Shown here: one piece after another, positions 44,613 to 58,779 of the stretch
Layout: the number at the start of each line of letters is the position of its first letter
How positions within the stretch are numbered: the stretch's first letter is position 1
Assembly (NCBI RefSeq): GCF_028023675.1
Contig: NZ_JAQIOZ010000006.1
Location: 264,658-328,657 of the forward strand
Direction of reading: 5' to 3'
From: Primorskyibacter aestuariivivens
GTDB taxonomy: Bacteria; Pseudomonadota; Alphaproteobacteria; Rhodobacterales; Rhodobacteraceae
Length of the DNA stretch: 64,000 bases
Notes under the pieces: generated by a model
What the model was told of the DNA's origin: nothing
Seen by the model: only the letters and a program-made list of their open reading frames with translations
Database searches by the model: none
Program-made: the position numbers and the translations under genes

Positions 44613-45131
44613 GTGGATAGAGCCCAGAAAGAGAAAGTGGTCGAGGAACTCGGCCAGATCTTCGAAAGCTCTGGCGTCGTTGTGGTCTCCCACTACGAAG
44701 GTCTCACAGTTGCCGAGATGCAGGATCTGCGCGCACGTGCTCGTGAAGCAGGTGGGTCGGTCCGCGTCGCCAAGAACAGGCTCGCCAAGATCGCCCTTGA
44801 TGGAAAGCCCTGCGAAAGCATTGCTGACTATCTGACGGGTATGACCGTGCTCACCTATTCCGAGGACCCCGTGGCAGCAGCCAAGGTGGCCGAGGACTTC
44901 GCCAAGGAGAACAAGAAGTTCGAAATCCTTGGCGGGGCCATAGGTGAAACCGCACTGGACCGTGCCGGTGTCGAAGCCGTGTCGAAAATGCCGTCGCGCG
45001 AGGAGCTCATTGCTTCCATCGTCGGCTGCATCGGCGCACCTGCTTCGAATATCGCCGGGGCCATTGGCGCACCTGCTTCGAATATCGCTTCCATCCTCTC
45101 GACCATCGAGGAAAAGGCCGAAGCGGCGTAA
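44613..45131 (+). CDS. rplJ: 50S ribosomal protein L10
   Basis: A 172-residue protein beginning at a GTG (44613) with [29 protein letters not shown]; the ribosome binding site GGAG is 7 bases upstream. The block [13 protein letters not shown] is the L10 RNA-binding region. The C-terminal helix that carries L7/L12 dimers holds a tandem repeat of IGAPASNIA (encoded by near-identical 30-base units at about 45030-45086), which may set the number of L7/L12 dimers bound. An upstream frame extension is leader RNA, not protein. Confidence 0.95.
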   Translation: MDRAQKEKVVEELGQIFESSGVVVVSHYEGLTVAEMQDLRARAREAGGSVRVAKNRLAKIALDGKPCESIADYLTGMTVLTYSEDPVAAAKVAEDFAKENKKFEILGGAIGETALDRAGVEAVSKMPSREELIASIVGCIGAPASNIAGAIGAPASNIASILSTIEEKAEAA

Positions 45132-45202
45132 GGCAACTGACAAGATCTGCGTAGGGATCCCTCCCGACGTTGGAACACATCTAGATACGGAAAGAGTCAA
45201 TC

Positions 45203-45586
45203 ATGGCTGATCTGAAAAAACTGGCAGAAGAAATCGTCAACCTGACGCTGCTGGAAGCACAAGAACTGAAAACCATCCTCAAAGACGAATACGGCATCGA
45301 GCCCGCCGCTGGCGGCGCGGTTATGGTTGCCGGTGCAGCTGGCGGCGACGCCGGTGGCGCGGCTGCTGAAGAGCAGACCGAATTCGACGTGATCCTCAAG
45401 TCCGCCGGCGACAAGAAGATCAACGTGATCAAAGAAGTCCGCGCCATCACCGGCCTGGGCCTCAAAGAAGCCAAAGAGCTGGTCGAAGCTGGCGGCAAAG
45501 CCGTCAAAGAAGGCGTCGACAAAGCCGAAGCAGAAGACCTCAAAGGCAAGCTGGAAGCAGCTGGCGCCGAAGTCGAGCTCAAGTAA
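45203..45586 (+). CDS. rplL: 50S ribosomal protein L7/L12
   Basis: A 127-residue acidic protein: N-terminal dimerisation part ([33 protein letters not shown]), an alanine/glycine-rich hinge ([21 protein letters not shown]) and a C-terminal factor-binding domain ([36 protein letters not shown]). It is present in several copies on each ribosome through L10. It is followed by an intrinsic terminator. Confidence 0.98.
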   Translation: MADLKKLAEEIVNLTLLEAQELKTILKDEYGIEPAAGGAVMVAGAAGGDAGGAAAEEQTEFDVILKSAGDKKINVIKEVRAITGLGLKEAKELVEAGGKAVKEGVDKAEAEDLKGKLEAAGAEVELK

Positions 45587-45612
45587 TTCGGGCCTTCGGG
45601 CTTGGTTTACGG

Positions 45613-45650
45613 ACAGGCGTCACCGCAAGGTGGCGTCTGTTTTCGTTTTT
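45613..45650 (+). terminator. intrinsic terminator after rplL
   Basis: ACAGGCGTCACC (45613-45624) pairs with GGTGGCGTCTGT (45629-45640) around a GCAA loop, with two G-U pairs, then TTTCGTTTTT. It is probably partial, since rpoBC transcription often includes read-through from rplJL. Confidence 0.75.
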
Positions 45651-45666
45651 GTAGCTGGCACTCTGA

Positions 45667-45712
45667 CCGATTTCTTTTGAAGAAATCGGACCGGAAACTT
45701 TCAAAGTTTCCG
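45667..45712. repeat. paired-hairpin extragenic repeat, copy 3
   Basis: Two adjacent hairpins: arms CCGATTTCTT and AAGAAATCGG (45667-45689), and arms CGGAAACTT and AAGTTTCCG (45692-45712), each with a 3-base loop. The arms differ from the other copies by paired changes that keep the stems. It lies between the rplL terminator and rpoB. Confidence 0.85.
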
Positions 45713-46141
45713 CATCCGCCGACTGCGCGGCTGTCTATCCAGCTTGACCGGTCTCGCGCTTTTTGGCATGCTTTCCTAGATTAAAGTTTCATCAACCCTT
45801 GGGCTCAGGGGTTGCGCTCTTTGCGTTCACGACATATTTGGAAGTTTCACGCGGTTTCGAGCGATTCGGAGCCGCCTTTTCTGTCTGGAAACATGGGAGC
45901 CCCTCACTCAAATCTGATTTGTCTGACATGCTCCGAAAGGTCAGCCAAATCAAAGAATTAACCTTCCTGGCTCGGTAAGGCTCTGATGTGCAGGGCTTTT
46001 CCAAGGCAGGAAAGCAAATCGAGAGCGGCGCGGTGGGACGCGCAGCGAGAATGGATTTGTTGGCCAGCTTGTCTCTGATGGGTGCGATTGCAGAAGCCCG
46101 ACTGCGATCGGTCCGGTGAGAAATGAAAGGTGTCCAGACAC

Positions 46142-49100
46142 ATGGCGCAAAGCTTCCTCGGTCAAAAACGTCTTCGCCGCTATTACGGCAAGATCCGTGA
46201 AGTCCTTGAAATGCCGAACCTTATCGAGGTTCAGAAATCTTCTTATGATCTCTTCCTGAAATCCGGTGATCAGCTGGAGCCGATGGACGGCGAAGGCATC
46301 AAAGGTGTTTTTCAGTCGGTGTTCCCGATCAAGGATTTCAACGAAACATCCGTTCTGGAATTCGTAAATTACGAGCTGGAAAAGCCGAAATTCGACGTTG
46401 AAGAATGCCAGCAGCGCGATCTGACCTACAGCGCGCCGCTCAAAGTGACGCTGCGCCTCATCGTGTTTGATGTGGACGAGGATACCGGCGCGAAATCCGT
46501 CAAGGACATCAAGGAACAGGATGTGTTCATGGGCGATATGCCCCTGATGACACCGAATGGCACCTTTGTCGTGAACGGCACTGAACGCGTGATCGTGTCC
46601 CAGATGCACCGCTCGCCCGGTGTGTTCTTTGACCATGACAAGGGCAAGACCCACAGCTCGGGCAAGCTGCTCTTTGCCTGCCGCATCATTCCCTATCGCG
46701 GCTCGTGGCTGGACTTTGAATTTGACGCCAAGGACATCGTCTTTGCACGCATCGACCGCCGCCGGAAACTCCCGGTGACGACGCTTCTCTACGCTCTTGG
46801 TCTCGACCAGGAAGCTATCATGGATGCCTATTACAACACGGTGTCCTATACCCTGCGCAAAGGCGAAGGCTGGGCGACCAAGTTCTTCCCCGAGCGTGTG
46901 CGCGGCACCCGCCCGACCTATGACCTTGTGGATGCGGGCACCGGCGAAGTGATTGCCGAAGCGGGCAAGAAAGTCACCCCGCGCGCTGTCAAGAAGCTGA
47001 TCGACGAAGGCAAGGTTGAGGAACTGCTGCTGCCGTTCGACCAGATTGTCGGCAAATTCGTCGCCAAGGACATCATCAACGAAGAAACCGGCGCGATCTA
47101 TGTCGAGGCCGGCGATGAGCTGACCTGGGAAGTGGACAAGGACGGGGACGTCACCGGCGGTTCGCTCAAGGAACTGCTGGATGCGGGTATCACCGAGATC
47201 CCGGTTCTGGACATCGACAACATCACGGTCGGCCCCTACATGCGCAACACCATGGCGCAGGACAAGAACATGAACCGCGACACCGCGCTCATGGATATCT
47301 ACCGCGTGATGCGTCCGGGCGAGCCGCCCACCGTCGAAGCGGCCTCTGCGCTGTTCGACACGCTGTTCTTTGACAGCGAGCGTTATGACCTGTCCGCTGT
47401 TGGCCGCGTGAAGATGAACATGCGTCTGGCGCTGGAGAAGCCCGACACCCAGCGCACGCTGGACCGCGAAGACATCGTGGCCTGTGTCAAGGCGCTGGTG
47501 GAGCTGCGTGACGGCAAGGGCGACATCGACGACATCGACCACCTTGGCAACCGCCGTGTGCGCTCGGTCGGCGAATTGATGGAAAACCAGTACCGCGTCG
47601 GTCTTCTCCGTATGGAGCGCGCGATCAAGGAGCGCATGTCGTCAGTCGAGATCGACACCGTCATGCCGCAGGATCTGATCAACGCGAAACCGGCGGCTGC
47701 CGCGGTGCGCGAATTCTTTGGCTCCTCGCAGCTTAGCCAATTCATGGACCAGACCAACCCGCTCTCGGAAGTCACGCACAAACGCCGTCTCTCGGCGCTT
47801 GGGCCGGGCGGTCTGACCCGTGAGCGTGCCGGCTTTGAGGTGCGCGACGTGCACCCGACCCACTATGGCCGGATGTGCCCGATTGAAACGCCGGAAGGCC
47901 CGAACATCGGTCTGATCAACTCGCTGGCTACCTTTGCCCGCGTGAACAAATACGGCTTCATCGAGACCCCCTACCGCGTGGTCAAGGACGGCACCGTCAC
48001 CGACGAAGTGCACTACATGTCCGCAACCGAGGAAATGCGCCACACCGTGGCGCAGGCGAACGCCAATCTCGACGAAAACATGAAGTTCGTGAACGATCTG
48101 GTGTCGACCCGGAAATCCGGTGACTACACGCTTTCGCCGAACGAAAACGTGGACCTGATCGACGTTAGCCCGAAACAGCTGGTCTCGGTTGCGGCCTCGC
48201 TCATTCCGTTCCTGGAAAACGACGACGCGAACCGCGCTCTGATGGGCTCGAACATGCAACGTCAGGCGGTTCCGACGCTCCGTTCCGAGGCACCGCTTGT
48301 GGGCACCGGGATCGAAGAGGTCGTGGCACGTGACTCCGGCGCCGCGATCACCGCGTTCCGCGCCGGTGTGATCGACCAGGTGGACGCACAGCGGATCGTG
48401 ATCCGGGCCACGGAAGACCTCGAAGTGGGTGATCCGGGCGTGGATATCTACCGCATGCGCAAGTTCCAGCGTTCTAACCAGAACACCTGTATCAACCAGC
48501 GTCCGCTGGTGAAGGTGGGTGACACTGTTCAGAAAGGCGAGGTGATTGCCGATGGCCCGTCCACCGATATGGGTGAACTGGCTCTGGGCAAGAACGTCAT
48601 CGTCGCCTTCATGCCCTGGAATGGCTACAACTACGAAGACTCGATCCTGATCTCTGAGCGCATCGCGCGTGATGACGTCTTTACCTCGGTCCATATCGAG
48701 GAATTCGAAGTCGCGGCACGTGACACCAAGCTTGGGCCGGAAGAGATCACCCGCGATATCCCCAACGTGGGCGAGGAAGCGCTACGCAATCTCGATGAGG
48801 CGGGCATCGTCTATATCGGTGCCGATGTGGAGCCGGGCGATATCCTCGTGGGCAAGATCACTCCGAAGGGTGAATCGCCGATGACGCCGGAGGAAAAACT
48901 GCTCCGCGCGATCTTTGGCGAGAAAGCCTCGGACGTGCGCGACACCTCGCTGCGCGTCAAGCCGGGTGATTTCGGCACGGTCGTGGAAGTGCGCGTGTTC
49001 AACCGCCATGGTGTGGAAAAAGACGAGCGTGCGCTGCAGATCGAACGCGAAGAGATCGAGCGTCTGGCCCGTGACCGGGACGACGAATTGGGCATTCTGG

Positions 49101-50278
49101 ACCGCAACATCTATGCGCGTCTGAAGACCCTGATCCTTGGCAAAACCGCTGTCAAAGGCCCGCGTGGCGTGAAAGCGAACTCGGAAATCACCGAGGAGCT
49201 GCTGGAAAGCCTGAGCCGTGGCCAGTGGTGGCAGCTGGCGCTGTCCGAAGAGGAAGACGCCAAAATCGTCGAAGCGCTCAACGAGCAATATGAGGCGCAG
49301 AAGCGCCAGCTCGATGCGCGGTTCGAGGACAAGGTGGAGAAGGTGCGCCGCGGCGACGATCTGCCCCCGGGCGTGATGAAGATGGTCAAGGTTTTCGTGG
49401 CGGTGAAGCGCAAGCTGCAGCCGGGCGACAAGATGGCCGGCCGTCACGGCAACAAGGGTGTGATTTCCCGCGTTGTTCCGATGGAGGACATGCCGTTCCT
49501 CGCGGACGGGACACCGGTGGATTTCTGTCTCAACCCGCTGGGCGTGCCGTCGCGGATGAACGTTGGTCAGATCCTTGAAACCCATATGGGCTGGGCCGCG
49601 CGCGGTCTGGGTCTGAAGATCGACGATGCTCTGGGCGAATATCGCCGCTCTGGCGACATGACCCCGGTCCGCGAAGCGCTGCGCATCGCGTATGGCGACG
49701 AGGTCTATGAAGAGGGCCTTGCCGGTATGGACGAGGCGGATCTTCTGGAAGCGGCGGGCAATGTGACCCGCGGTGTGCCGATCGCAACGCCGGTCTTCGA
49801 CGGGGCGAAGGAGATGGATGTCAACGATGCGCTGACCCGCGCGGGCTTTGACACGTCGGGCCAGTCGATCCTGTTTGATGGCCGCACCGGTGAGCAATTC
49901 TCGCGTCCTGTGACTGTGGGCGTGAAATACCTGCTCAAGCTGCACCACCTTGTGGATGACAAGATCCACGCGCGGTCTACCGGGCCTTACAGCCTTGTGA
50001 CCCAGCAGCCGCTGGGCGGTAAAGCGCAGTTCGGTGGCCAGCGTTTCGGGGAAATGGAGGTCTGGGCTCTGGAAGCTTATGGCGCCGCCTACACCCTGCA
50101 GGAAATGCTGACCGTGAAATCGGACGACGTGGCCGGCCGGACCAAGGTCTATGAGAGCATCGTCAAGGGCGAAGACAATTTCGAGGCCGGTGTGCCGGAG
50201 AGCTTCAACGTGCTCGTGAAAGAAGTCCGTGGCCTTGGCCTGAACATGGAACTCCTGGATGCGGAGGAGGATGAGTAA
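46142..50278 (+). CDS. rpoB: RNA polymerase beta subunit
   Basis: The 1378-residue beta subunit. It starts [18 protein letters not shown], contains the rifampicin-region block [19 protein letters not shown] with [25 protein letters not shown] after it, and ends with the conserved clamp/switch part ([38 protein letters not shown]). The usual rifampicin-sensitive residues (Ser, Asp, His, Arg, Ser) are present; Thr replaces the E. coli Asn within DQ(T)NPL, a natural variant as far as I know. rpoC follows after 97 bases containing a paired-hairpin repeat. Confidence 0.98.
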   Translation: MAQSFLGQKRLRRYYGKIREVLEMPNLIEVQKSSYDLFLKSGDQLEPMDGEGIKGVFQSVFPIKDFNETSVLEFVNYELEKPKFDVEECQQRDLTYSAPLKVTLRLIVFDVDEDTGAKSVKDIKEQDVFMGDMPLMTPNGTFVVNGTERVIVSQMHRSPGVFFDHDKGKTHSSGKLLFACRIIPYRGSWLDFEFDAKDIVFARIDRRRKLPVTTLLYALGLDQEAIMDAYYNTVSYTLRKGEGWATKFFPERVRGTRPTYDLVDAGTGEVIAEAGKKVTPRAVKKLIDEGKVEELLLPFDQIVGKFVAKDIINEETGAIYVEAGDELTWEVDKDGDVTGGSLKELLDAGITEIPVLDIDNITVGPYMRNTMAQDKNMNRDTALMDIYRVMRPGEPPTVEAASALFDTLFFDSERYDLSAVGRVKMNMRLALEKPDTQRTLDREDIVACVKALVELRDGKGDIDDIDHLGNRRVRSVGELMENQYRVGLLRMERAIKERMSSVEIDTVMPQDLINAKPAAAAVREFFGSSQLSQFMDQTNPLSEVTHKRRLSALGPGGLTRERAGFEVRDVHPTHYGRMCPIETPEGPNIGLINSLATFARVNKYGFIETPYRVVKDGTVTDEVHYMSATEEMRHTVAQANANLDENMKFVNDLVSTRKSGDYTLSPNENVDLIDVSPKQLVSVAASLIPFLENDDANRALMGSNMQRQAVPTLRSEAPLVGTGIEEVVARDSGAAITAFRAGVIDQVDAQRIVIRATEDLEVGDPGVDIYRMRKFQRSNQNTCINQRPLVKVGDTVQKGEVIADGPSTDMGELALGKNVIVAFMPWNGYNYEDSILISERIARDDVFTSVHIEEFEVAARDTKLGPEEITRDIPNVGEEALRNLDEAGIVYIGADVEPGDILVGKITPKGESPMTPEEKLLRAIFGEKASDVRDTSLRVKPGDFGTVVEVRVFNRHGVEKDERALQIEREEIERLARDRDDELGILDRNIYARLKTLILGKTAVKGPRGVKANSEITEELLESLSRGQWWQLALSEEEDAKIVEALNEQYEAQKRQLDARFEDKVEKVRRGDDLPPGVMKMVKVFVAVKRKLQPGDKMAGRHGNKGVISRVVPMEDMPFLADGTPVDFCLNPLGVPSRMNVGQILETHMGWAARGLGLKIDDALGEYRRSGDMTPVREALRIAYGDEVYEEGLAGMDEADLLEAAGNVTRGVPIATPVFDGAKEMDVNDALTRAGFDTSGQSILFDGRTGEQFSRPVTVGVKYLLKLHHLVDDKIHARSTGPYSLVTQQPLGGKAQFGGQRFGEMEVWALEAYGAAYTLQEMLTVKSDDVAGRTKVYESIVKGEDNFEAGVPESFNVLVKEVRGLGLNMELLDAEEDE

Positions 50279-50287
50279 GCGCAACGT

Positions 50288-50335
50288 GCCGAAATCTTTC
50301 AAAGGTTTCGGCCCGTTTTCTTCAAAAGAAAACGG
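50288..50335. repeat. paired-hairpin extragenic repeat, copy 4 (rpoB-rpoC gap)
   Basis: Arms GCCGAAATCTT and AAGGTTTCGGC (50288-50312, one G-T pair) and arms CCGTTTTCTT and AAGAAAACGG (50313-50335), each with a 3-base loop. It takes up half of the 97-base gap between rpoB and rpoC, so RNA polymerase must read through it in every rpoBC message. Confidence 0.85.
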
Positions 50336-50375
50336 CGCGAACCCAACCCTTTCCGCCAGCCTTTAAGGAAATCAA

Positions 50376-54614
<4,239 letters not shown>

Positions 54615-54631
54615 GCGTCTCACCTGACATT

Positions 54632-54670
54632 AAAAAGCCCCGTCCGCAGATATGCGGGCGGGGCTTTTTC
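54632..54670. terminator. bidirectional terminator between rpoC and betA
   Basis: AAAAAGCCCCG (54632-54642) pairs with CGGGGCTTTTT (54659-54669), extended by an inner stem TCCGCA/TGCGGG with a GATA loop. U tracts appear on both strands, so it ends rpoBC and betIA. Confidence 0.92.
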
Positions 54671-54693
54671 TTTGCCGGTCCGCGCGGGTTCGC

Positions 54694-56352
54694 TTAGCGC
54701 TGTTGCGTTTCCCAATCCGGATGGAACCAGGGTTGGGCATTGTCGCGTGGCAGCACGCCCCGACCAAGAATGTGATCAGCCGCCTTCTCTCCAACCATGA
54801 TGGACGGCCCATTCAGATTGCCGTTGGTGATGCGCGGAAAGATGGAACTGTCGGCTACGCGCAGACGTTCGACACCGATCACGCGGCATTCCGGGTCGAC
54901 CACAGCTTGCGGGTCGTCGGCAGCCCCCATCCGGCAAGTGCCGCAAGGATGATAGGCGCTTTCGACATGTTCCCGGATGAAGTCGTCGAGCTCATCATCG
55001 GTCTGGCAATCGGCACCGGGTTGAATCTCATGACTAGCAAAGGGTGCGAAGGCCTCTTGTGCAAAGATCTCGCGTGTGAGGCGGATGCAGGTGCGGAAAT
55101 CCTCCCAGTCCTTGGCATGGGACATGTAGTTGAACAGGATGCACGGCGCATCGCGCGGATCGGCGGATCGCAGGGTCACGGCACCACGTGACGGAGACCG
55201 CATGGGGCCGGTATGCGCCTGAAATCCGTGGCCTTCGGCGGCGGTCTGACCGTCATAGCGCACGGCAATGGGAAGGAAGTGGTACTGGATGTCGGGGTAA
55301 CGGACCCCCGCCCGGGAGCGGATGAACCCGGTGCTTTCGAACTGGTTCGATGCACCGGGACCGGATCGGTTGAGCATCCATTGCAGCCCCACCCAGGCCT
55401 TGCCGAACAGGTTCCAGTATTTGTAAAGCGACACCGGCTGGGACGCGGCCATCTGGATGTAGAGTTCCAGATGGTCCTGAAGGTTGCGGCCCACGCCGGG
55501 GCGATTGGCAACAACGTCGATGCCGTGGGCGGCCAGCTGCGCGCCCGGTCCGATCCCCGACAGCATCAAGAGTTTCGGGCTATTGATGGCCGAAGCCGCG
55601 AGAATGACTTCGCGATTTGCATGAATGCGCTCTTCCCCGCCGTGGCGCAGGACATCGACGCCACGGGCGCTGCCGTCCTCGATCACGATCTTGGTCGCCA
55701 GCCCACGAATGACTTGACACAGGCCCGTCGCCTCCGCCGGGCGCAGATAGGCCCGCGCGGCGGACCAGCGCTGGCCTTTGTGGATCGTCGCCTCAAACGG
55801 GCCAAACCCTTCCTGTTTCTCGCCGTTGTAATCAGCGGTCACGTCATAGCCCGCCTGCATGCCCGCTTCGACAAAGGCGCGGGTCAGCGGATTGGTACGC
55901 GGGCCACGCGTGACATGCAGCGGGCCGTGCGCGCCCCGCCAATCGGGGTCACCACCATGGCCGGCATCATCCCAGCATTCCATGCGTTTGAAATAGGGCA
56001 GCACATCGGCATAGGACCATCCGCGTGCGCCGCTGTCTTCCCAATGCTCGTAATCGCCCGCATGGCCGCGGACATAAACCATCCCGTTGATAGAGGACGA
56101 TCCGCCCAGCACCTTGCCACGCGGACAGGCCAGACGCCTGCCGCCAAGATAGGGTTCCGGTTCGGTCCGATAGCCCCAATCATAGCGTTTCATGTTCATC
56201 GGAAAGGACAGCGCACCGGGCATCTGGATCAGTGGCCCCGCATCCGTGCCACCATATTCAATGACAATGACGGAATACCCCGCTTCGGTCAGGCGGTAGG
56301 CCATGGCGCACCCGGCCGAGCCCGCGCCGACAATCACGTAATCCGCGTTCAT
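54694..56352 (-). CDS. betA: choline dehydrogenase (GMC oxidoreductase)
   Basis: A 552-residue flavoprotein that oxidises choline to betaine aldehyde (and on to betaine), giving an osmoprotectant or feeding methyl-group catabolism. It has the FAD loop [18 protein letters not shown], the GMC signature 1 region ([20 protein letters not shown]), signature 2 ([18 protein letters not shown]) and the C-terminal catalytic His in [12 protein letters not shown]. Its start overlaps the betI stop by 4 bases. Betaine aldehyde dehydrogenase (betB) and a choline transporter are not in this window. Confidence 0.93.
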   Translation of the reverse strand: MNADYVIVGAGSAGCAMAYRLTEAGYSVIVIEYGGTDAGPLIQMPGALSFPMNMKRYDWGYRTEPEPYLGGRRLACPRGKVLGGSSSINGMVYVRGHAGDYEHWEDSGARGWSYADVLPYFKRMECWDDAGHGGDPDWRGAHGPLHVTRGPRTNPLTRAFVEAGMQAGYDVTADYNGEKQEGFGPFEATIHKGQRWSAARAYLRPAEATGLCQVIRGLATKIVIEDGSARGVDVLRHGGEERIHANREVILAASAINSPKLLMLSGIGPGAQLAAHGIDVVANRPGVGRNLQDHLELYIQMAASQPVSLYKYWNLFGKAWVGLQWMLNRSGPGASNQFESTGFIRSRAGVRYPDIQYHFLPIAVRYDGQTAAEGHGFQAHTGPMRSPSRGAVTLRSADPRDAPCILFNYMSHAKDWEDFRTCIRLTREIFAQEAFAPFASHEIQPGADCQTDDELDDFIREHVESAYHPCGTCRMGAADDPQAVVDPECRVIGVERLRVADSSIFPRITNGNLNGPSIMVGEKAADHILGRGVLPRDNAQPWFHPDWETQQR

Positions 56353-56927
56353 TGGTTTGCCCGTGCGAGTTCGATCTCGAGTTGGCGCAGGATCGTGGCT
56401 GTTGCGCGGGCACCATCCGGGGCGGCGCTCAGGCCCTCGCGCAGGTAAAGCCCATCGATCAGCGCGGCGATCCGTTCGGCGGCCTCGACCGGGTGGCGGA
56501 CCAATGGCCGCAAGGCGTGGCGCAGGTTCGAGCGCAGCCTGCGCTGATAAATGGACAACAGCCTGTGGGCCTCGGGCGAAGACAGCGCCAGCGCGTAGAA
56601 ATTCATCCAGGCCGAGACGACAGCGCGCTGGAAATTGTCACCGGAAAACCCGGCTTCGACAATGCCCGCAAGCCGATCCCGGGGCGACGTGGCCCCGCGC
56701 AAGGCCGCGCGCACCTCTTGCCCATAGGCCGACAGGATATGCGTCATCGTCGCCAGGAAGATCTGGTCCTTGCCGCCGAAATAATGATGGGCCAGCCCGG
56801 ATGAGACGCCAGCGCGGCGCGCAATGGCAGACACGGTAATATCCAGCGAGCCGGTCGCGCCGATCTCGGCAATTGTTGCCGCGATCAGCGCCTCACGCCG
56901 GATCGGCTCCATTCCTTGTTTGGGCAT
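56349..56927 (-). CDS. betI: TetR-family repressor BetI
   Basis: A 192-residue repressor with N-terminal helix-turn-helix ([30 protein letters not shown]) and a ligand-binding domain typical of BetI ([34 protein letters not shown]). In E. coli and relatives it represses bet genes until choline is present. It overlaps betA by 4 bases, and a palindrome 45 bases upstream of its start is a likely operator. Confidence 0.92.
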   Translation of the reverse strand: MPKQGMEPIRREALIAATIAEIGATGSLDITVSAIARRAGVSSGLAHHYFGGKDQIFLATMTHILSAYGQEVRAALRGATSPRDRLAGIVEAGFSGDNFQRAVVSAWMNFYALALSSPEAHRLLSIYQRRLRSNLRHALRPLVRHPVEAAERIAALIDGLYLREGLSAAPDGARATATILRQLEIELARANQ

Positions 56928-56971
56928 TTTGTGCTCTCATCGCGTTGTGACCGGGCAAACATATGTTATTG

Positions 56972-56989
56972 ATTGACTGGTCAGTCAAT
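56972..56989. promoter_or_regulatory. probable BetI operator
   Basis: ATTGACTG-GT-CAGTCAAT is a perfect inverted repeat with a 2-base centre, typical of TetR-family operators and rich in TTGA/TCAA as known BetI sites are. It lies between betI (start 56927) and the divergent racemase gene (start 57024), so it could control both. Confidence 0.75.
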
Positions 56990-57023
56990 AAAAATCAGAG
57001 CGAACAGCGCGGGGGAGAACGGG

Positions 57024-58112
57024 GTGCTCAACGGGATACGCATTGTTGAGGTCGAAGGGCTTGGCCCCGGACCGTTTGCCGGGATGATGCTGGCGGATCT
57101 GGGCGCGGATGTGATTGTGGTGCATCGCAAAAGCGGCGGGACCAATCCGGCCAAAGGCGCGGAAAACCTTTTGGATCGCGGCAAACGCTCGATTGCGCTG
57201 GACCTGAAGGATGCGGGTGATGTGCGGCTCTTCAAGCGTATCGTGGCAACGGCGGATGGACTGATCGAAGGGTTTCGCCCGGGTGTCATGGAACGACTTG
57301 GCCTTGGTCCTGAAGATTTGCACAAAGTCTGCCCAACGCTTGTCTACGGACGCATGACTGGCTGGGGGCAGGATGGGCCACGCGCTGAGCAGGCCGGGCA
57401 TGATCTCAACTATCTCGGGCTGTCTGGCGCGCTTTGGTATGCCTCGCCGCCGGGACAGCCACCGCAGACGCCGCCGACACTGGTCGGTGATATTGGTGGC
57501 GGGGCTATGTATCTGGTTGCGGGCATGCTGGCGGGGCTGCTTAGGGCCAGGACCACGGGGCAGGGCTGTGTGGTGGACGCGTCAATCGTCGATGGCTCGG
57601 CGCATATGATGGCGCTTTTGATGTCGCTGCAATCGGCGGGCGCGCTCAATGAGACGCGAGGTCAGAGCCTGTTGGACGGGCCGCATTGGAGCCGTTGTTA
57701 CACCTGCGCCTGCGGTGGGTATCTGTCGGTACAGGCGCTGGAGCCGCAGTTTTATGCGCAGTTTCTCGATCTGGCCGGGCTGGCAGATGATCCGGCATTT
57801 GCAGCGCAATATGACAGGGCTCAGTGGCCCCAACAGGCGGCGCGGCTTGAGGCGCTTTTTGCTGCGCAGCCATTGTCGCATTGGCTGACTGTGTTCGATG
57901 GCAGTGATGCCTGCGTTGCGCCAGTGCTCAGCCCATGGCAGTCGCGCGACGACGCGCATTTGACCGCGCGCGGCGTCTGGGTCGAGGGACCGGGTGGCCT
58001 GCAGCCGCGTGCGGCACCGCGATTTGACGGGCACATGCCGGATATGCCGGGTAAGGTGCCCGGGCGGGATGCCGACCGCGATGCAATCCTGAAGGACCTG
58101 GAGAATGAATGA
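57024..58112 (+). CDS. CaiB/BaiF family protein, alpha-methylacyl-CoA racemase-like
   Basis: A 362-residue class III CoA-transferase-fold protein. The start LNGIRIVEVEGLGPGPFAGMMLADLGADVI and the His in AGHDLNYLGLSGAL plus the Asp in LVGDIGGGAMYLVAGMLAGLL match the catalytic pair of alpha-methylacyl-CoA racemases rather than formyl-CoA transferases. It probably epimerises 2-methyl-branched acyl-CoAs. I used the GTG at 57024, placed before the conserved first strand and after a purine-rich stretch. Its stop overlaps the nitroreductase start by 8 bases. Confidence 0.87.
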   Translation: MLNGIRIVEVEGLGPGPFAGMMLADLGADVIVVHRKSGGTNPAKGAENLLDRGKRSIALDLKDAGDVRLFKRIVATADGLIEGFRPGVMERLGLGPEDLHKVCPTLVYGRMTGWGQDGPRAEQAGHDLNYLGLSGALWYASPPGQPPQTPPTLVGDIGGGAMYLVAGMLAGLLRARTTGQGCVVDASIVDGSAHMMALLMSLQSAGALNETRGQSLLDGPHWSRCYTCACGGYLSVQALEPQFYAQFLDLAGLADDPAFAAQYDRAQWPQQAARLEALFAAQPLSHWLTVFDGSDACVAPVLSPWQSRDDAHLTARGVWVEGPGGLQPRAAPRFDGHMPDMPGKVPGRDADRDAILKDLENE

Positions 58113-58773
58113 GTTCGACGCCCTGAACCGGATCATGGAGCGGCGCTATTCCTGCCGTCGATTTCGACCCGATCCGGTGCCGCGCGCGGAGATCGAGGCC
58201 GTGGTGCGCACAGCGCAAAAGGTGCCGTCCTGGTGCAATTCCCAGCCGTGGCAGGTGATCATAACAGACGCCCGCGAAACCGACCGATTGCGCGATGCGC
58301 TGCAAGCGGCGATGGACAGGCCCGCCGCACCGGACATTGCATTCCCTGTCGCCTATGAAGGCGTTTACAAGGATCGACGGCGGGAATGCGGCTGGCAGCT
58401 TTATGAGGCGGTTGGCGTCGCGAAAGGCGATCGCGAAGGATCGGCCCGCCAGATGGCGGAGAATTTCCGCTTTTTTGACGCGCCGCATGTGGCGCTGGTA
58501 ACGACACCTGCGGCACTCGGCACATATGGAGCCATCGACTGCGGTGCGTTTGTCACCGCCTTCACGCTTGCCGCCGCCGCGCGTGGTATCGATACGATCC
58601 CACAGGCCGCGCTGGCCGCTTATGCGCCGTTCTTTCGGGATCGCTATGATATTCCCGATGACCGGCAGTTTGTCTGCGGCATCTCCTTTGGCTATGGCGA
58701 TGCCACGCATCCGGCCAATGGGTTTCGCACGAACCGCGCCGCGCCCGGTGACGTGATCGAGTGGCGGGACTGA
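58105..58773 (+). CDS. nitroreductase family protein
   Basis: A 222-residue FMN-dependent oxidoreductase: ALNRIMERRYSCRRFRPDPVPRAEIEAVVRTAQKVPSWCNSQPW is the typical FMN-binding start, and YGAIDCGAFVTAFTLAAAARGIDTIPQAAL and FVCGISFGYGD complete the fold. The substrate is unknown; natural roles include quinone or enone reduction. It overlaps the racemase gene upstream and precedes the DMT transporter by 6 bases, so the three form an operon. Confidence 0.9.
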   Translation: MNEFDALNRIMERRYSCRRFRPDPVPRAEIEAVVRTAQKVPSWCNSQPWQVIITDARETDRLRDALQAAMDRPAAPDIAFPVAYEGVYKDRRRECGWQLYEAVGVAKGDREGSARQMAENFRFFDAPHVALVTTPAALGTYGAIDCGAFVTAFTLAAAARGIDTIPQAALAAYAPFFRDRYDIPDDRQFVCGISFGYGDATHPANGFRTNRAAPGDVIEWRD

Positions 58774-58779
58774 CCCAAT

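Larger units (their letters stand above)
45587..46141. other. 555-base gap between rplL and rpoB
   Basis: It holds the rplL terminator (45613-45650) and a paired-hairpin repeat (45667-45712). From 45713 to 46141 the DNA is less GC-rich than the genes; it must hold the rpoB leader and probably a promoter, but I see no box pair I would defend. No gene is supported. Confidence 0.55.

Noticed and set aside
45667..45712. Paired-hairpin repeats as intrinsic terminators
   Set aside because: No U tract follows any copy on either strand, and two copies lie inside units that must be read through (ABC genes and rpoBC).
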